Shown here one piece after another: positions 61,001 to 62,050 of a DNA stretch of 64,000 nucleotides. Both the position numbers and the translations under genes were made by a program. Numbering within the stretch: the first letter of the stretch is position 1; the number at the start of each line of letters is the position of its first letter. A model generated the notes under the pieces. That model was not told the origin of the DNA. It made no database searches and was given only the letters and a program-made list of their open reading frames with translations. The DNA comes from Sinonovacula constricta (Eukaryota > Mollusca > Bivalvia > Cardiida > Solecurtidae), in assembly GCA_007844125.1 (NCBI GenBank), contig CM017567.1:41569027-41633026 (forward strand), written 5' to 3'.

Positions 61001-61263
61001 CGCTAAAATAATGGCGCACTGTAAAATGTGTGATTTTATTACGAACATGCAAACAAATAAGCTCTTGTTTAAGTAATATTGTCGTGTTTTCATTTTGCTA
61101 CAGATGCGAACTGTGGAAGACCCCTCTATACTTAACGAGGATGACATGTCCTATCCAATGGGCGGTGACTATGTGTCCAATGTGACCGTTGTATTACACG
61201 AGAAGGACACGTCAGGTTTTACTCCGTTCATCAAAAACCTGGGCATTACCATCTGTTCCGAAG
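1..61263 (+). CDS. Modular mucin-like extracellular protein gene, 30 exons, open at both ends
   Basis: This entry is the whole gene; the exons are listed separately. About 2,894 residues are encoded in the window. The layout is ABC1-ABC2-ABC3-ABC4-Da-ABC5-Db-linkers-Dc-linker-LDLa1-linker-LDLa2-TTTTSP mucin-Dd. All 29 inferred introns start with GT and end with AG, and frame holds at every join. Thr/Ser/Pro linkers, N-glycosylation sequons, Cys-framed domains and LDLa modules point to a secreted or surface glycoprotein. No signal peptide or membrane segment is visible because the 5' end is missing and the 3' end may be too. The function is unknown. A mucus, gut-lining, shell or adhesive matrix role would fit but is inference. 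It could also be two genes, the first ending at the TAG at 47060-47062, but phase continuity favours one. Confidence 0.8.
850..1240 (+). repeat. Degenerate tandem repeat, about 45-bp units
   Basis: Variants of 'acaGTGCTACTgATATGTCG' alternate with 'TATCAaCaTTTGtgt' and 'ggctgttttatga' through this part of intron A1/B1. A roughly 130-bp block (about 943-1070) recurs at about 1075-1200. The 67-residue frame here is a by-product. The rest of the 77-1453 intron shows nothing. Confidence 0.6.
1454..1622 (+). CDS. Exon B1: middle of domain ABC1
   Basis: Acceptor CAG at 1451-1453, donor GTAAGT at 1623. At 169 nt it is the same length as B2, B3 and B5. It enters in phase 2 and leaves in phase 0. The product starts RPDTPDPFMFNPDETQ, then has an alternating hydrophobic strand (VRIVIDF), LGKVQLES and a final strand ending NGTSTTK, which includes an N-glycosylation sequon. 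The pattern of strands fits a beta-sandwich core. Confidence 0.9.
1623..1973. other. Intron B1/C1, nothing recognised
   Basis: 351 bp between two well-supported splice sites. No repeat or coding signal seen. Confidence 0.8.
1974..2094 (+). CDS. Exon C1: closing third of domain ABC1
   Basis: Acceptor CAG at 1971-1973, donor GTAGGT at 2095. 121 nt, phase 0 to phase 1. It encodes FPDAPEISRLEITVTN and then SFKLSILLCE. The last Cys is the closing Cys of the domain and pairs in position with the opening Cys of A exons. The split Glu codon (g|ag) joins A2. Confidence 0.9.
2095..2944. other. Start of intron C1/A2, nothing recognised
   Basis: AT-rich non-coding sequence before the SINE. Confidence 0.7.
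2945..3147 (+). mobile_element. tRNA-derived SINE, family 1
   Basis: The head reads 'cgtggctgagcgattagag' (A-box-like) and 'tgggttcttgtcccga' (B-box-like). The body 'agctaacctacggtgcgccgg' and the tail 'attgtgtcggtgcaatgtaac' recur in the copies at 47370-47610 and 63495-63735. No long poly(A) is seen. Confidence 0.65.
3792..3915 (+). repeat. Dispersed repeat, copy 1 (inverted copy at 42672-42788)
   Basis: It shares 'ggaacccacgttcact', 'ctggtaaaactttg', 'tgaatattca' and 'aaaatgcg' with the reverse complement of 42672-42788. The element type is unknown. Confidence 0.6.
4120..4211. repeat. (TA)n microsatellite
   Basis: About 45 TA units with almost no interruptions. Confidence 0.95.
4212..6256. 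other. Rest of intron C1/A2, nothing recognised
   Basis: About 2 kb of AT-rich sequence. Short frames here have no splice-site or composition support. Confidence 0.7.
6257..6386 (+). CDS. Exon A2: Thr linker and start of domain ABC2
   Basis: Acceptor TTTTAG ends at 6256, donor GTATGT at 6387. 130 nt. It encodes a short linker, ELTTTSTTTPFY, then the opening Cys and LLVDGMDKNTIPDSHITL, ending SIDNLR. The C-x5-M-D/E-x(2)-I pattern recurs in the other A exons and recalls the start of discoidin domains (C...GMEdg.I), though similarity is weak. Confidence 0.88.
6387..7274. other. Intron A2/B2, nothing recognised
   Basis: 888 bp, no repeat or coding signal. Confidence 0.7.
7275..7443 (+). CDS. 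Exon B2: middle of domain ABC2
   Basis: Acceptor ACAG ends at 7274, donor GTAAGG at 7444. 169 nt. The product begins RPGATPPFTIDAGTS, then VTIDIDFND, LGKIALDS and an ITYANGST strand with a sequon. It aligns without gaps to B1 over its whole length. Confidence 0.9.
7444..7812. other. Intron B2/C2, nothing recognised
   Basis: 369 bp, no repeat or coding signal. Confidence 0.75.
7813..7936 (+). CDS. Exon C2: closing third of domain ABC2
   Basis: Acceptor TTTACAG ends at 7812, donor GTAAGT at 7937. 124 nt. It encodes VLFEDGKSFPDAPEIS, ITITNLVG and ESFKLTILLCE. FPDAPEIS is shared exactly with C1, so ABC1 and ABC2 are close paralogues. Confidence 0.9.
8500..9790 (+). repeat. 63-bp minisatellite, about 20 copies
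   Basis: The unit contains 'ctgggcaatacgccatggag' followed by 'gctgttgtgttctaatattc' and 'acatttataactatttataa'. Copies from about 8625 to 9730 are highly alike; the edges decay. Because 63 is divisible by three, frames stay open on both strands (FWAIRHGGCCVLIF-type on +), but these sit inside intron C2/A3 and are not genes. Flanks 7937-8499 and 9791-10660 show nothing clear. Confidence 0.93.
10661..10808 (+). CDS. Exon A3: Thr linker and start of domain ABC3
   Basis: Acceptor GTTTAG ends at 10660, donor GTATTA at 10809. 148 nt. The linker is ELTTTTTTSTTPNE, followed by Cys and VTRAMDDPSIISTDSIQF. It ends EEKNRLR with the usual split Arg codon. The run of ACG codons makes the linker stand out in AT-rich intron DNA. 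Confidence 0.87.
10868..10990. repeat. Low-complexity (AATC/CAAT)n and (TA/CATA)n tract
   Basis: 'aatcaatcaaccaatcaacc' is followed, from about 10945, by an 'atatatacatatatatacat' run. Confidence 0.75.
11540..12530 (+). repeat. 49-bp minisatellite, about 18 copies
   Basis: Core unit 'atgcaatttttacatggggt' plus 'gttactgctgtgctaaaggc' plus 'gcgatggca'. The unit length is not divisible by three, so open frames cycle through all frames. It fills most of intron A3/B3. Confidence 0.92.
12604..12772 (+). CDS. Exon B3: middle of domain ABC3
   Basis: Acceptor CAG at 12601-12603, donor GTAAGT at 12773. 169 nt. The product starts RPGFGAPLTFNPEETY and includes VLMEIDF, LGQVSLVDP and a VVEYFIGNET strand with a sequon. 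Same length and phase as B1, B2 and B5. Confidence 0.9.
12773..13162. other. Intron B3/C3, nothing recognised
   Basis: 390 bp, no repeat or coding signal. Confidence 0.75.
13163..13292 (+). CDS. Exon C3: closing third of domain ABC3
   Basis: Acceptor TTTCAG ends at 13162, donor GTAGGT at 13293. 130 nt. It encodes THDYDDIARFSGAANVT (sequon NVT), IIVVKRD and SSFKLDIRVCV, closing with the domain Cys. Confidence 0.88.
13453..13761 (+). mobile_element. tRNA-derived SINE, family 2 (full-length-looking)
   Basis: The tRNA-like head has an A box in 'ctggcgcaatcggtagagcg' and a B box 'gggttcgatccc' at 13489-13500. A long tRNA-unrelated body follows, then a tail 'cccaataaacaaataaacaa'. Body and tail fragments recur at 21991-22091 (minus), 23358-23452 and 41373-41420. 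The head could be mistaken for a tRNA gene but does not fold to a full cloverleaf by eye. Confidence 0.75.
14165..14605 (+). repeat. Dispersed repeat, copy 1 (paralogue at 18120-18545)
   Basis: It shares 'actgcgaaaaactagtattt' and 'ctagcataatcat', a weakly conserved middle, then 'tcgcagggattgtat' and 'agctcatctgagtgatgcac' with 18120-18545. It lies in intron C3/A4. It is probably an old transposable element. Confidence 0.7.
14606..15922. other. Rest of intron C3/A4, no gene
   Basis: 14630-15080 contains loosely repeated 'gtctgcatgaaatc' and 'taactgggtctcg'-type phrases, possibly the body of the dispersed element before it. A 107-residue frame at 15419-15742 is AT-driven and unsupported. Confidence 0.55.
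15923..16085 (+). CDS. Exon A4: long Thr linker and start of domain ABC4
   Basis: Acceptor CGAAG ends at 15922, donor GTATGC at 16086. 163 nt. It has a four-times repeated TTTS linker, then PSPPPC and QELSGMEDNYIIPNDSVF, ending SRISDLR. The split Arg codon here is cg|c rather than ag|a, yet still Arg. The acceptor has a poor pyrimidine tract but only this one keeps the phase. Confidence 0.85.
16086..16847. other. Intron A4/B4, nothing recognised
   Basis: 762 bp, no repeat or coding signal. Confidence 0.7.
16848..17007 (+). CDS. Exon B4: middle of domain ABC4
   Basis: Acceptor ATTGCAG ends at 16847, donor GTTTGT at 17008. 160 nt, nine shorter than the other B exons, the loss being near the start (RSNSPFTLNSNED). 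It keeps VLVKIEF, LGSVQLIS and the FTVKYVQGSQT strand. Confidence 0.87.
17008..18119. other. Start of intron B4/C4, nothing recognised
   Basis: Frames at 17613-17912 and 17909-18172 lack splice or composition support. Confidence 0.6.
18120..18545 (+). repeat. Dispersed repeat, copy 2
   Basis: Diverged copy of 14165-14605, same orientation: 'actgcgaaaaactagtattt' early and 'agctcacctaagtgatacc' near the end. It sits in a non-equivalent intron, so it arose by insertion, not by exon-block duplication. Confidence 0.7.
18590..19900 (+). repeat. 35-bp minisatellite, about 37 copies
   Basis: Unit 'gaagcaacttgcatgttcct' plus 'tcaaccttttgaaat', with common variants cttgcat/cctacat and gga/gaa. It lies in intron B4/C4. 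The repeats abut directly with no spacers. Confidence 0.93.
20138..20261 (+). CDS. Exon C4: closing third of domain ABC4
   Basis: Acceptor AACACAG ends at 20137, donor GTAAGA at 20262. 124 nt. It encodes VLQPYDTAEFFNATKVNQ, SINVTRSG and SFQLDIRICY, with sequons NAT and NVT. It joins domain Da with no linker, only one residue between the closing Cys-Tyr and the next opening Cys. Confidence 0.88.
20262..20569. other. Intron C4/Da-1, nothing recognised
   Basis: 308 bp, no repeat or coding signal. Confidence 0.75.
20570..20802 (+). CDS. Exon Da-1: first two thirds of domain Da
   Basis: Acceptor TGAACAG ends at 20569, donor GTAGGG at 20803. 233 nt, phase 1 to 0. It opens with E-C and SHSVMAGSDLSNFGTDKN, then VSYLSITLNST and a NVIFTFVSPNRT strand. 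It occupies the place of an A+B exon pair without the A/B intron. Several sequons are present. Sequence similarity to the ABC type is low; the match is in Cys framing, strand pattern and the shared second intron. Confidence 0.82.
20803..21170. other. Intron within Da, only a short (TA)n
   Basis: 368 bp with a short TA run near 20925-20945 and a T-rich acceptor tract. Confidence 0.75.
21171..21333 (+). CDS. Exon Da-2: closing part of domain Da
   Basis: Acceptor TTTTTTTCAG ends at 21170, donor GTAAAT at 21334. 163 nt, phase 0 to 1. It encodes DVSLSANVVGGSVQANHTTG, VSSVIVRFILYPD and ITGVILMSCV, with the closing Cys where C exons have it. Confidence 0.82.
21334..21990. other. Start of intron Da/A5, nothing recognised
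   Basis: AT-rich, no repeat or coding signal. Confidence 0.65.
21991..22091 (-). mobile_element. SINE family 2, 3' fragment on minus strand
   Basis: 'gtttatttaa', 'caacagtatttcagtta' and 'ggtgtccacttgaagcagat' are the reverse complement of the body and tail of the SINE at 13453-13761. Confidence 0.7.
22092..23357. other. Middle of intron Da/A5, nothing recognised
   Basis: No repeat or coding signal clear enough to name. Confidence 0.6.
23358..23452 (+). mobile_element. SINE family 2, diverged 3' fragment
   Basis: 'agggtagcactatgtcttct' and 'tcaagtgaacatcgattaca' followed by 'agctaaacaaaca' parallel the SINE body and tail at 13653-13761 with many changes. Confidence 0.55.
23620..23836 (+). 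CDS. Exon A5: Gly/Pro/Ser linker and start of domain ABC5
   Basis: Acceptor TTGACAG ends at 23619, donor GTAATG at 23837. At 217 nt it is the longest A exon. The linker is TGSGITPPPVSPQVNGST followed by a Thr/Ser stretch, so it is not the pure Thr type. The domain opens PCQVEDGMSDPYLVPPN and ends SQLENLR. Confidence 0.87.
24340..24530 (+). pseudogene. Possible PIF/Harbinger (HARBI1-like) transposase remnant
   Basis: A short frame includes NNLAALLLALNQRR, then KERVFRDGQNSLDCRSNEEL and IEFYRF. The RVFRD-x-x-N-x-LD...EEL...YRF order resembles the N-terminal region of HARBI1-type nucleases as I recall it. The frame stops after the match and no catalytic DDE part follows, so at most it is a dead fragment in intron A5/B5. 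Flanks 23837-24339 and 24531-24667 show nothing. Confidence 0.4.
24668..24836 (+). CDS. Exon B5: middle of domain ABC5
   Basis: Acceptor ACAAAG ends at 24667, donor GTAATA at 24837. 169 nt. It encodes RSTGGDSFQMGTSDN, VTVYIDFEYT, VGAVSLINST and a FSVQFKYKDNT strand. The splice junction restores an Arg codon (ag|g). Confidence 0.88.
25080..25665. repeat. AT-rich minisatellite, 15-bp units in 45/60-bp groups
   Basis: 'ggtatatattatcat', 'ggtatatactatcat' and 'tgtatatattagaat' alternate, forming larger repeated groups. Open frames on both strands (IYTMIIYTILIYT-type) are products of the repeat. Confidence 0.9.
25666..26514. other. Between the two AT minisatellites, nothing recognised
   Basis: About 850 bp of unique-looking intron sequence. 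Confidence 0.6.
26515..26965. repeat. Second block of the AT-rich 15-bp minisatellite
   Basis: The same 'tgtatatattatcat' and 'ggtatatactaccat' words as at 25080-25665, more diverged. Both blocks are in intron B5/C5. Confidence 0.88.
26966..27805. other. End of intron B5/C5, no gene
   Basis: A B-box-like 'gcgagttcgagcctca' near 27278 hints at an old SINE head. The 102-residue frame at 27078 is not supported. Confidence 0.5.
27806..27929 (+). CDS. Exon C5: closing third of domain ABC5
   Basis: Acceptor CTTCAG ends at 27805, donor GTGAGT at 27930. 124 nt. It encodes TYSFDDIAQYMSAEDVVG, LYLTVNAQ and GQFKLVIRVCY. As with C4, the next domain (Db) follows with no linker. Confidence 0.88.
28735..30440 (+). 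repeat. 31-bp minisatellite, about 55 copies
   Basis: Unit 'gggctaatatcaatgggact' plus 'gttgctgaaaa'. The first 1.1 kb is diverged ('ccaaggtcaatgggactgtt'); the units from about 29870 to 30380 are nearly uniform, a recently homogenised end. It is in intron C5/Db-1; 27930-28734 shows nothing. Confidence 0.92.
30441..31492. other. Between two tandem arrays in intron C5/Db-1
   Basis: No coding signal; a short TG-rich stretch near 30535-30560. Confidence 0.6.
31493..32035 (+). repeat. Degenerate tandem repeat, about 74-bp units, 7-8 copies
   Basis: 'acaaggctgattaaagttga' plus 'aatcgtaacttgggcgtaag', then a variable part and 'atctttgttt'. It ends about 130 bp before exon Db-1. Confidence 0.75.
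32169..32404 (+). CDS. Exon Db-1: first two thirds of domain Db
   Basis: Acceptor TTGTAG ends at 32168, donor GTGAGT at 32405. 236 nt. It opens K-C-TQQSVSQVASIYGETADG, with the D/E-rich turn and LKVFFDKEQRVSEIKVTVT, then a FVISTKYYKNAT strand. The phase-0 exit is at the same place as the exit of B exons, just after the Y-x-N-G/A-type strand. Confidence 0.85.
32405..33968. other. Intron within Db, nothing firm
   Basis: 1.56 kb. 33055-33170 has a palindromic 'ttcggcctgggccgaa', suggestive of a small mobile element, but ends were not found. Confidence 0.6.
33969..34134 (+). CDS. Exon Db-2: closing part of domain Db
   Basis: Acceptor is a long T tract plus CAG ending at 33968, donor GTAACA at 34135. 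166 nt. It encodes YQDDRQITSDGTVTF, AAIMIEVFVNP and FGNLSISVCSK, with the closing Cys. Confidence 0.85.
34135..34604. other. Intron Db-2/18-nt exon, nothing recognised
   Basis: 470 bp, T-rich, no repeat seen. Confidence 0.65.
34605..34622 (+). CDS. 18-nt linker micro-exon (VTTTT)
   Basis: Acceptor TTTTTTCAG ends at 34604 and a GTAAGC donor starts at 34623. The 18 bases complete a Glu codon, encode V-T-T-T-T and leave one base, so the exon keeps phase 1 on both sides. The good splice signals and the Thr coding make it likely, but an exon this small needs transcript support. Confidence 0.65.
34842..34946 (-). mobile_element. Probable SINE head (minus strand) with adjoining G tract
   Basis: On the minus strand the A-box-like 'tttgcccagtggtacta' and the B-box-like 'gagattcaaatctc' are about 40 bp apart, followed by a C run (a G run on +, 34842-34862). 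No body could be matched. Confidence 0.45.
34947..35884. other. Unique part of the 34623-37004 intron
   Basis: AT-rich, no coding signal. Confidence 0.6.
35885..36805 (+). repeat. 28-bp minisatellite with 20-24-bp deletion variants
   Basis: Unit 'acttcattgaaacaaacatt' plus 'agatagac', about 33 copies, many lacking 'agatag' or reading 'aagataaac'. A 'gatacgtcagtaaaacaact' variant recurs three times (about 35942, 36104, 36209), showing larger duplicated blocks. Confidence 0.9.
37005..37031 (+). CDS. 27-nt linker micro-exon (TTPSTTTP)
   Basis: Acceptor TTTTTTCAG ends at 37004, donor GTAAGT at 37032. With the flanking split codons it encodes A-TTPSTTTP and joins Dc in phase 1. Together with the 18-nt exon it makes the Thr linker between Db and Dc. 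Confidence 0.68.
37032..38259. other. Start of intron before Dc, nothing recognised
   Basis: About 1.2 kb of AT-rich sequence without clear repeats. Confidence 0.6.
38283..38408 (+). repeat. 31-bp tandem repeat, 4 copies
   Basis: 'agtcctgttttgatatcagt' plus 'tttggaggctt', four units in a row. Confidence 0.9.
38637..38970. mobile_element. Mutator-like MITE, copy 1
   Basis: 334 bp with terminal inverted repeats: the left end 'caatcggaactcctcgg' equals the reverse complement of the right end apart from one base. Flanks are 9-bp direct repeats with one mismatch (38628-38636 cgaatacag, 38971-38979 tgaatacag). The internal sequence matches the copy at 62051-62419 in the same orientation. There is no coding capacity. 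Confidence 0.85.
39110..39357 (+). CDS. Exon Dc-1: first two thirds of domain Dc
   Basis: Acceptor GTTGCAG ends at 39109, donor GTAAGT at 39358. 248 nt. It opens F-C-QFTLRLLTRENLASYGAS, then DDAMISSSVDTSYNMN, VRVEFADPELVPRITLVT and IKRYSIEVG. The order 'Cys, Ala-Ser-Tyr, Ile-Ser-Ser, VxVEF, ITLVTQY, YSIEVG' resembles discoidin (F5/8C) domains more clearly than in the ABC copies. It is nearly the same as Dd-1. Confidence 0.88.
39775..41145 (+). repeat. 46-bp minisatellite, about 29 copies
   Basis: Unit 'agagaccctgtgaaataact' plus 'gtaagtctgtgctctgtttg' plus 'agattt'. Very uniform; two alternating variant sites (ctgtga/ctttga and tttga/tttaa) give a mosaic. It fills most of the intron inside domain Dc and ends about 30 bp from exon Dc-2. 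Note 'aactgtaagtctg' in each unit: a GTAAGT donor-like word in every copy. Confidence 0.95.
41174..41333 (+). CDS. Exon Dc-2: closing part of domain Dc
   Basis: Acceptor GCCACAG ends at 41173, donor GTACGT at 41334. 160 nt. It encodes IRKVDDPSTLNEDELFYPAG, VTIVLLEKD and GFTPFIKNLGVTICSE, ending with the domain Cys. Dd-2 is the same length and closely similar. Confidence 0.88.
41373..41420 (+). mobile_element. SINE family 2, 3' tail fragment
   Basis: 'gttggtaggaccataaacct' plus 'aataaacaaacaaac' matches the 3' end of the SINE at 13453-13761. Confidence 0.5.
41648..41690. repeat. (GT)n then poly-G tract
   Basis: A short TG run passes into more than 20 G. The rest of the 41421-42266 intron part shows nothing. 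Confidence 0.9.
42267..42334 (+). CDS. Ser/Thr linker exon before LDLa 1
   Basis: Acceptor TTTTCTCAG ends at 42266, donor GTAAGC at 42335. 68 nt, phase 1 to 0. It encodes EPTTSSTTTVSSSSTSETSS followed by three Thr. This is a likely O-glycosylation segment. Confidence 0.82.
42672..42788 (-). repeat. Dispersed repeat, copy 2 (inverted relative to 3792-3915)
   Basis: The reverse complement carries 'ggaacccacgttcact', 'agctggtaaaagtttg' and 'tgaatattc' as at 3792-3915. The other parts of intron 42335-43444 show nothing. Confidence 0.6.
43445..43553 (+). CDS. LDL-receptor class A domain 1
   Basis: Acceptor TTTCCAG ends at 43444, donor GTAAGT at 43554. 109 nt, phase 0 to 1. The product VSCTYGQLLCPNGMVC then ATPCDGKSDCPDGSDEDGC has the six Cys of an LDLa module in standard spacing and the acidic calcium site (D-G-x-x-D-C-x-D-G-S-D-E). 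LDLa modules are calcium-dependent extracellular binding domains; the ligand here is unknown. Confidence 0.93.
43790..44380 (+). repeat. 88-bp minisatellite, about 6 copies
   Basis: Unit runs 'ccacttggaagggattactg', 'ggaataatcaacataaatgg', 'acattgttctgggaatattt', 'gataaagtgggcactgttgt', 'gatacctt'. It lies in the intron after LDLa 1. A 138-residue minus frame at 44202-44618 is only a product of it. Confidence 0.9.
44815..44975 (+). repeat. Short tandem repeat, about 38-bp units, 3-4 copies
   Basis: 'gtgtttacagtgttgtgtgt' plus 'aaatgtttgttaaggtaat'. Confidence 0.75.
45134..45175 (+). CDS. 42-nt Thr linker exon between the LDLa domains
   Basis: Acceptor TACTTCTAG ends at 45133, donor GTAAGT at 45176. 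It encodes TSTSTTTTTTLSTS with split codons at both ends (phase 1 to 1), joining LDLa 1 to LDLa 2. Confidence 0.8.
45330..46875 (+). repeat. 31-bp minisatellite with higher-order blocks
   Basis: Unit 'cttgcagaaataacaactaa' plus 'aacagcacagt'. A block of about 370 bp (about 45345-45710) recurs at about 45720-46120, including the odd 'gcagtaaaagaagcaaaaat' unit. The right part decays towards exon LDLa 2, whose acceptor lies 50 bp beyond. Confidence 0.9.
46926..47057 (+). CDS. LDL-receptor class A domain 2, with two extra Cys
   Basis: Acceptor CTATTGCAG ends at 46925, inferred donor GTTAGT at 47058. 132 nt, phase 1 to 1. It encodes SSTTPSSCEDLDLYSCQSGQ, then CIPPSNVCDGAC and DCEQCEDEAEDC. It has eight Cys where a standard module has six, and the usual DGSDE is replaced by EQCEDE. 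If the donor is not used, the frame ends two codons on at the TAG at 47060-47062, so a short isoform is possible. Confidence 0.88.
47185..47345 (+). mobile_element. SINE family 1, truncated copy
   Basis: 'gtggccgacgattagagcca' and B-box-like 'gtggttcgagtccctttcgg' match the heads of the copies at 2945 and 63495. It breaks off before the 3' body, where a second copy follows. Confidence 0.6.
47370..47610 (+). mobile_element. SINE family 1, second copy
   Basis: 'tggcgtagtggtagagtcgc' (A box), 'tgtgttcgagtcccgttcgg' (B box), then 'gaaggtcttcaagctgacat' and a tail ending in an 'aaccaaaccaaacc' run. Confidence 0.65.
47611..48449. other. Unique part of the LDLa2/mucin intron
   Basis: No coding signal. 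An AATAAA at 48227-48232 could serve a short isoform ending at the TAG at 47060-47062, but the sequence is AT-rich and the match may be chance. Confidence 0.5.
48450..48668 (+). repeat. About 62-bp tandem repeat, 3-4 copies
   Basis: 'aaaatggagaggggagcgga' plus 'gcgacgattgatatctccag' plus a 'tctaaatatat' stretch. Confidence 0.8.
48745..50690 (+). repeat. 68/76-bp minisatellite, about 27 copies in two subtypes
   Basis: Left half units (about 68 bp) read 'tgtgataacggcgatctctc', 'ccgaccagcaacaagtcagt', 'accagtggtgtgttggtact'. Right half units (76 bp, from about 49600) read 'gataatggcgatccctcccg', 'accaccagactagcaacaag', 'ccacgacctgtggtgttttg'. The boundary passes through mixed units. Frames of 180 residues (49169-49711) and others are artefacts of the array. 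Confidence 0.93.
50773..50880 (+). pseudogene. Possible relic of an A-type domain exon
   Basis: A 35-codon frame ending in a stop reads LCDIHDTTESLRF then NLEDNYLLPSPLIVVS. The part EDNYLLPSPLIVV resembles A4 (MEDNYIIPNDSVFV). There is an AG ('gccattacag') just before it, but in the wrong phase, and the Cys-to-EDN spacing is longer than in real A exons. It may be chance. Confidence 0.25.
51354..51437 (+). other. Possible extra Thr/Ser linker exon or decayed exon
   Basis: After AAG at 51351-51353 an 84-nt stretch reads TPTTTSTTTSTTTLPLSTTS then PTANSLST in the frame set by LDLa 2, and a GT at 51438 would leave phase 1, as the mucin exon needs. It resembles the 42-nt linker exon. The acceptor lacks a pyrimidine tract (purine-rich before AG) and the donor GTACAA is weak. 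Without splicing it stops at TAA 51482-51484. It could be an alternative exon or a dead one. Confidence 0.3.
51500..51742 (+). repeat. Degenerate 39-bp repeat with mucin-like coding (TSPTLTTSPTRPM)
   Basis: About six imperfect 39-bp units read PMTSPTLTTSPTR-like peptides in one frame from about 51529 to 51741. The frame is offset from that of the candidate linker exon just upstream, and no good splice sites flank it. It is best read as the remains of, or seed for, a second Thr/Ser/Pro exon. Confidence 0.6.
51905..52364. mobile_element. hAT-like MITE carrying a (TG)n array
   Basis: 460 bp bounded by a perfect 8-bp target duplication, ctccgatg (51897-51904 and 52365-52372). Ends begin 'caggcgcgtatctg' and close with the inverted 'cagacacgcgcctg', with further inverted 'ttacgcac' matches inside. 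An 8-bp duplication and a CAG start are typical of hAT elements. No transposase frame. A (TG)n tract at about 51953-52000 lies inside. Confidence 0.85.
52373..53140. other. Last unique part of the LDLa2/mucin intron
   Basis: No firm feature. The final 60 bp may belong to the C-exon-like relic that continues to 53196. Confidence 0.5.
53130..53203 (+). pseudogene. Possible C-type domain exon relic or cassette just before the mucin exon
   Basis: In one frame 53130-53195 reads DFFSFSVDVGDNSWSFRY then QICY, close to the end of C4 (SFQLDIRICY) and C5. In another frame, 'tttttcag' ending at 53140 and GTACAT at 53204 bound a 63-nt stop-free cassette in phase 1 to 1. Using both that donor and the mucin acceptor would leave a 33-nt intron, which is too short for an animal gene. 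It is probably a relic. Confidence 0.3.
53237..57724 (+). CDS. Giant mucin exon: TTTTSP repeats, 4,488 nt
   Basis: Acceptor TTTTTTTTAG ends at 53236, donor GTAAGA at 57725; phase 1 to 1. It encodes about 1,495 residues. After a short TTTGTTTSMTTTSTSTS lead-in come roughly 240-250 units of TTTTSP (18 nt), mixed with TTTSP (15 nt) and rare SL, SQ, SS and single-Y variants. There is no Cys. Such Thr/Ser/Pro tracts are typical of heavily O-glycosylated mucin stalks. The opposite strand is also open for most of this span (53214-57572), which is forced by a unit length divisible by three and is not a second gene. Length is likely polymorphic and assembly may have changed it. Confidence 0.9.
57725..59095. 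other. Intron mucin/Dd-1, nothing but a poly-T tract
   Basis: About 18 T near 58629-58647. A 74-residue frame at 58039-58263 lacks support. Confidence 0.65.
59096..59337 (+). CDS. Exon Dd-1: first two thirds of domain Dd
   Basis: Acceptor TGTTCCAG ends at 59095, donor GTAAGT at 59338. 242 nt. It opens L-C-QLTQLLTRENLASYGAS and continues DALISSIEDTSYNMNN, VKVDFDPTIVTRVTVVT and IKRYSIIVG. It is a close paralogue of Dc-1, six nt shorter. Confidence 0.88.
59338..60718. other. First part of the intron inside Dd, nothing recognised
   Basis: No array like the 46-bp one found in the equivalent Dc intron. A short TA/CA/CG alternating tract lies at about 60655-60712. Confidence 0.65.
60719..60875 (+). 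repeat. 27-bp tandem repeat, about 5-6 copies
   Basis: 'tgttgatatttatgttattg' plus 'ccagctg', imperfect. Confidence 0.8.
61104..61263 (+). CDS. Exon Dd-2: closing part of domain Dd; last exon seen
   Basis: Acceptor GCTACAG ends at 61103, donor GTATTT at 61264. 160 nt. It encodes MRTVEDPSILNEDDMSYPMG, VTVVLHEKD and GFTPFIKNLGITICSE. Phase 1 at the donor means more coding sequence should follow, but none was found before the window ends. If the GT is not used, the frame runs on to a TAA at 61344-61346. Confidence 0.88.
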
Positions 61264-62041
61264 GTATTTTTGATTCAGGTTTATTTTACCTATTATTACA
61301 TAATTTGTTTAAGTTGATCGTCCTGGGCTATAATTACTTGGAATAAATCGCATATCGAATTGAGGCAGCCTATCCATAATGCCCTAAATACAACCTAGTA
61401 CTCTGTTTATCCTTTAATCTATTTTATAAACAAAACATTGATGTTTTTAGCTATTTCGTTTCTTGAAAATTAAATTTGCATTCGAGTGAAGTTATGTTTT
61501 CATAAGGCTTAACACGAAAAATGTAAAATTATTCATTTTTAATAAAATGCGACCAAATGTGAATAAAGTTAAACTAACAGTTGCTAGTCACTAAAGACTC
61601 TGCTTTTTTGAACCACACCAACGCGTTGAATGTTGGGGTTTATTGTCAAGCCCGAAATAGAAACCGCTTAAGTTCAAAGCGTCATTGAACGTCATTGAAT
61701 ATGTCATTGAAATGTCTCTAATCATGTATACTTAAAATTAACTAATGGCAAGAACTACAAGAATATTACAGCTGTCTCAGTTATCTCCCTTTAAGCTCAA
61801 CAACAAATCAATGGTTAGCTTTCCTCCATGGTTCAACAAATTCAGTTAAGTATTAAAGTGTGTTACACAAGAAGTAGCTAAGCACATGTTAAAAAGTTAA
61901 GTTTATCCAAGAATGTTACAGCAATCTCAACTATATCCCATCTGTATACAATTAGACATCAGATAGATAATTTCTAAGTTTGATGAAATTCGGTCTCATG
62001 TAAGAAGGAAGTAGTTGGATAAGGACTGCTAACAGACTGCC
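61264..62041. other. Downstream of exon Dd-2, no exon found
   Basis: A phase-1 Thr-linker exon would be expected after this domain if the pattern holds, but none with good splice sites was seen here. Confidence 0.55.
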
Positions 62042-62050
62042 ATACGGACA

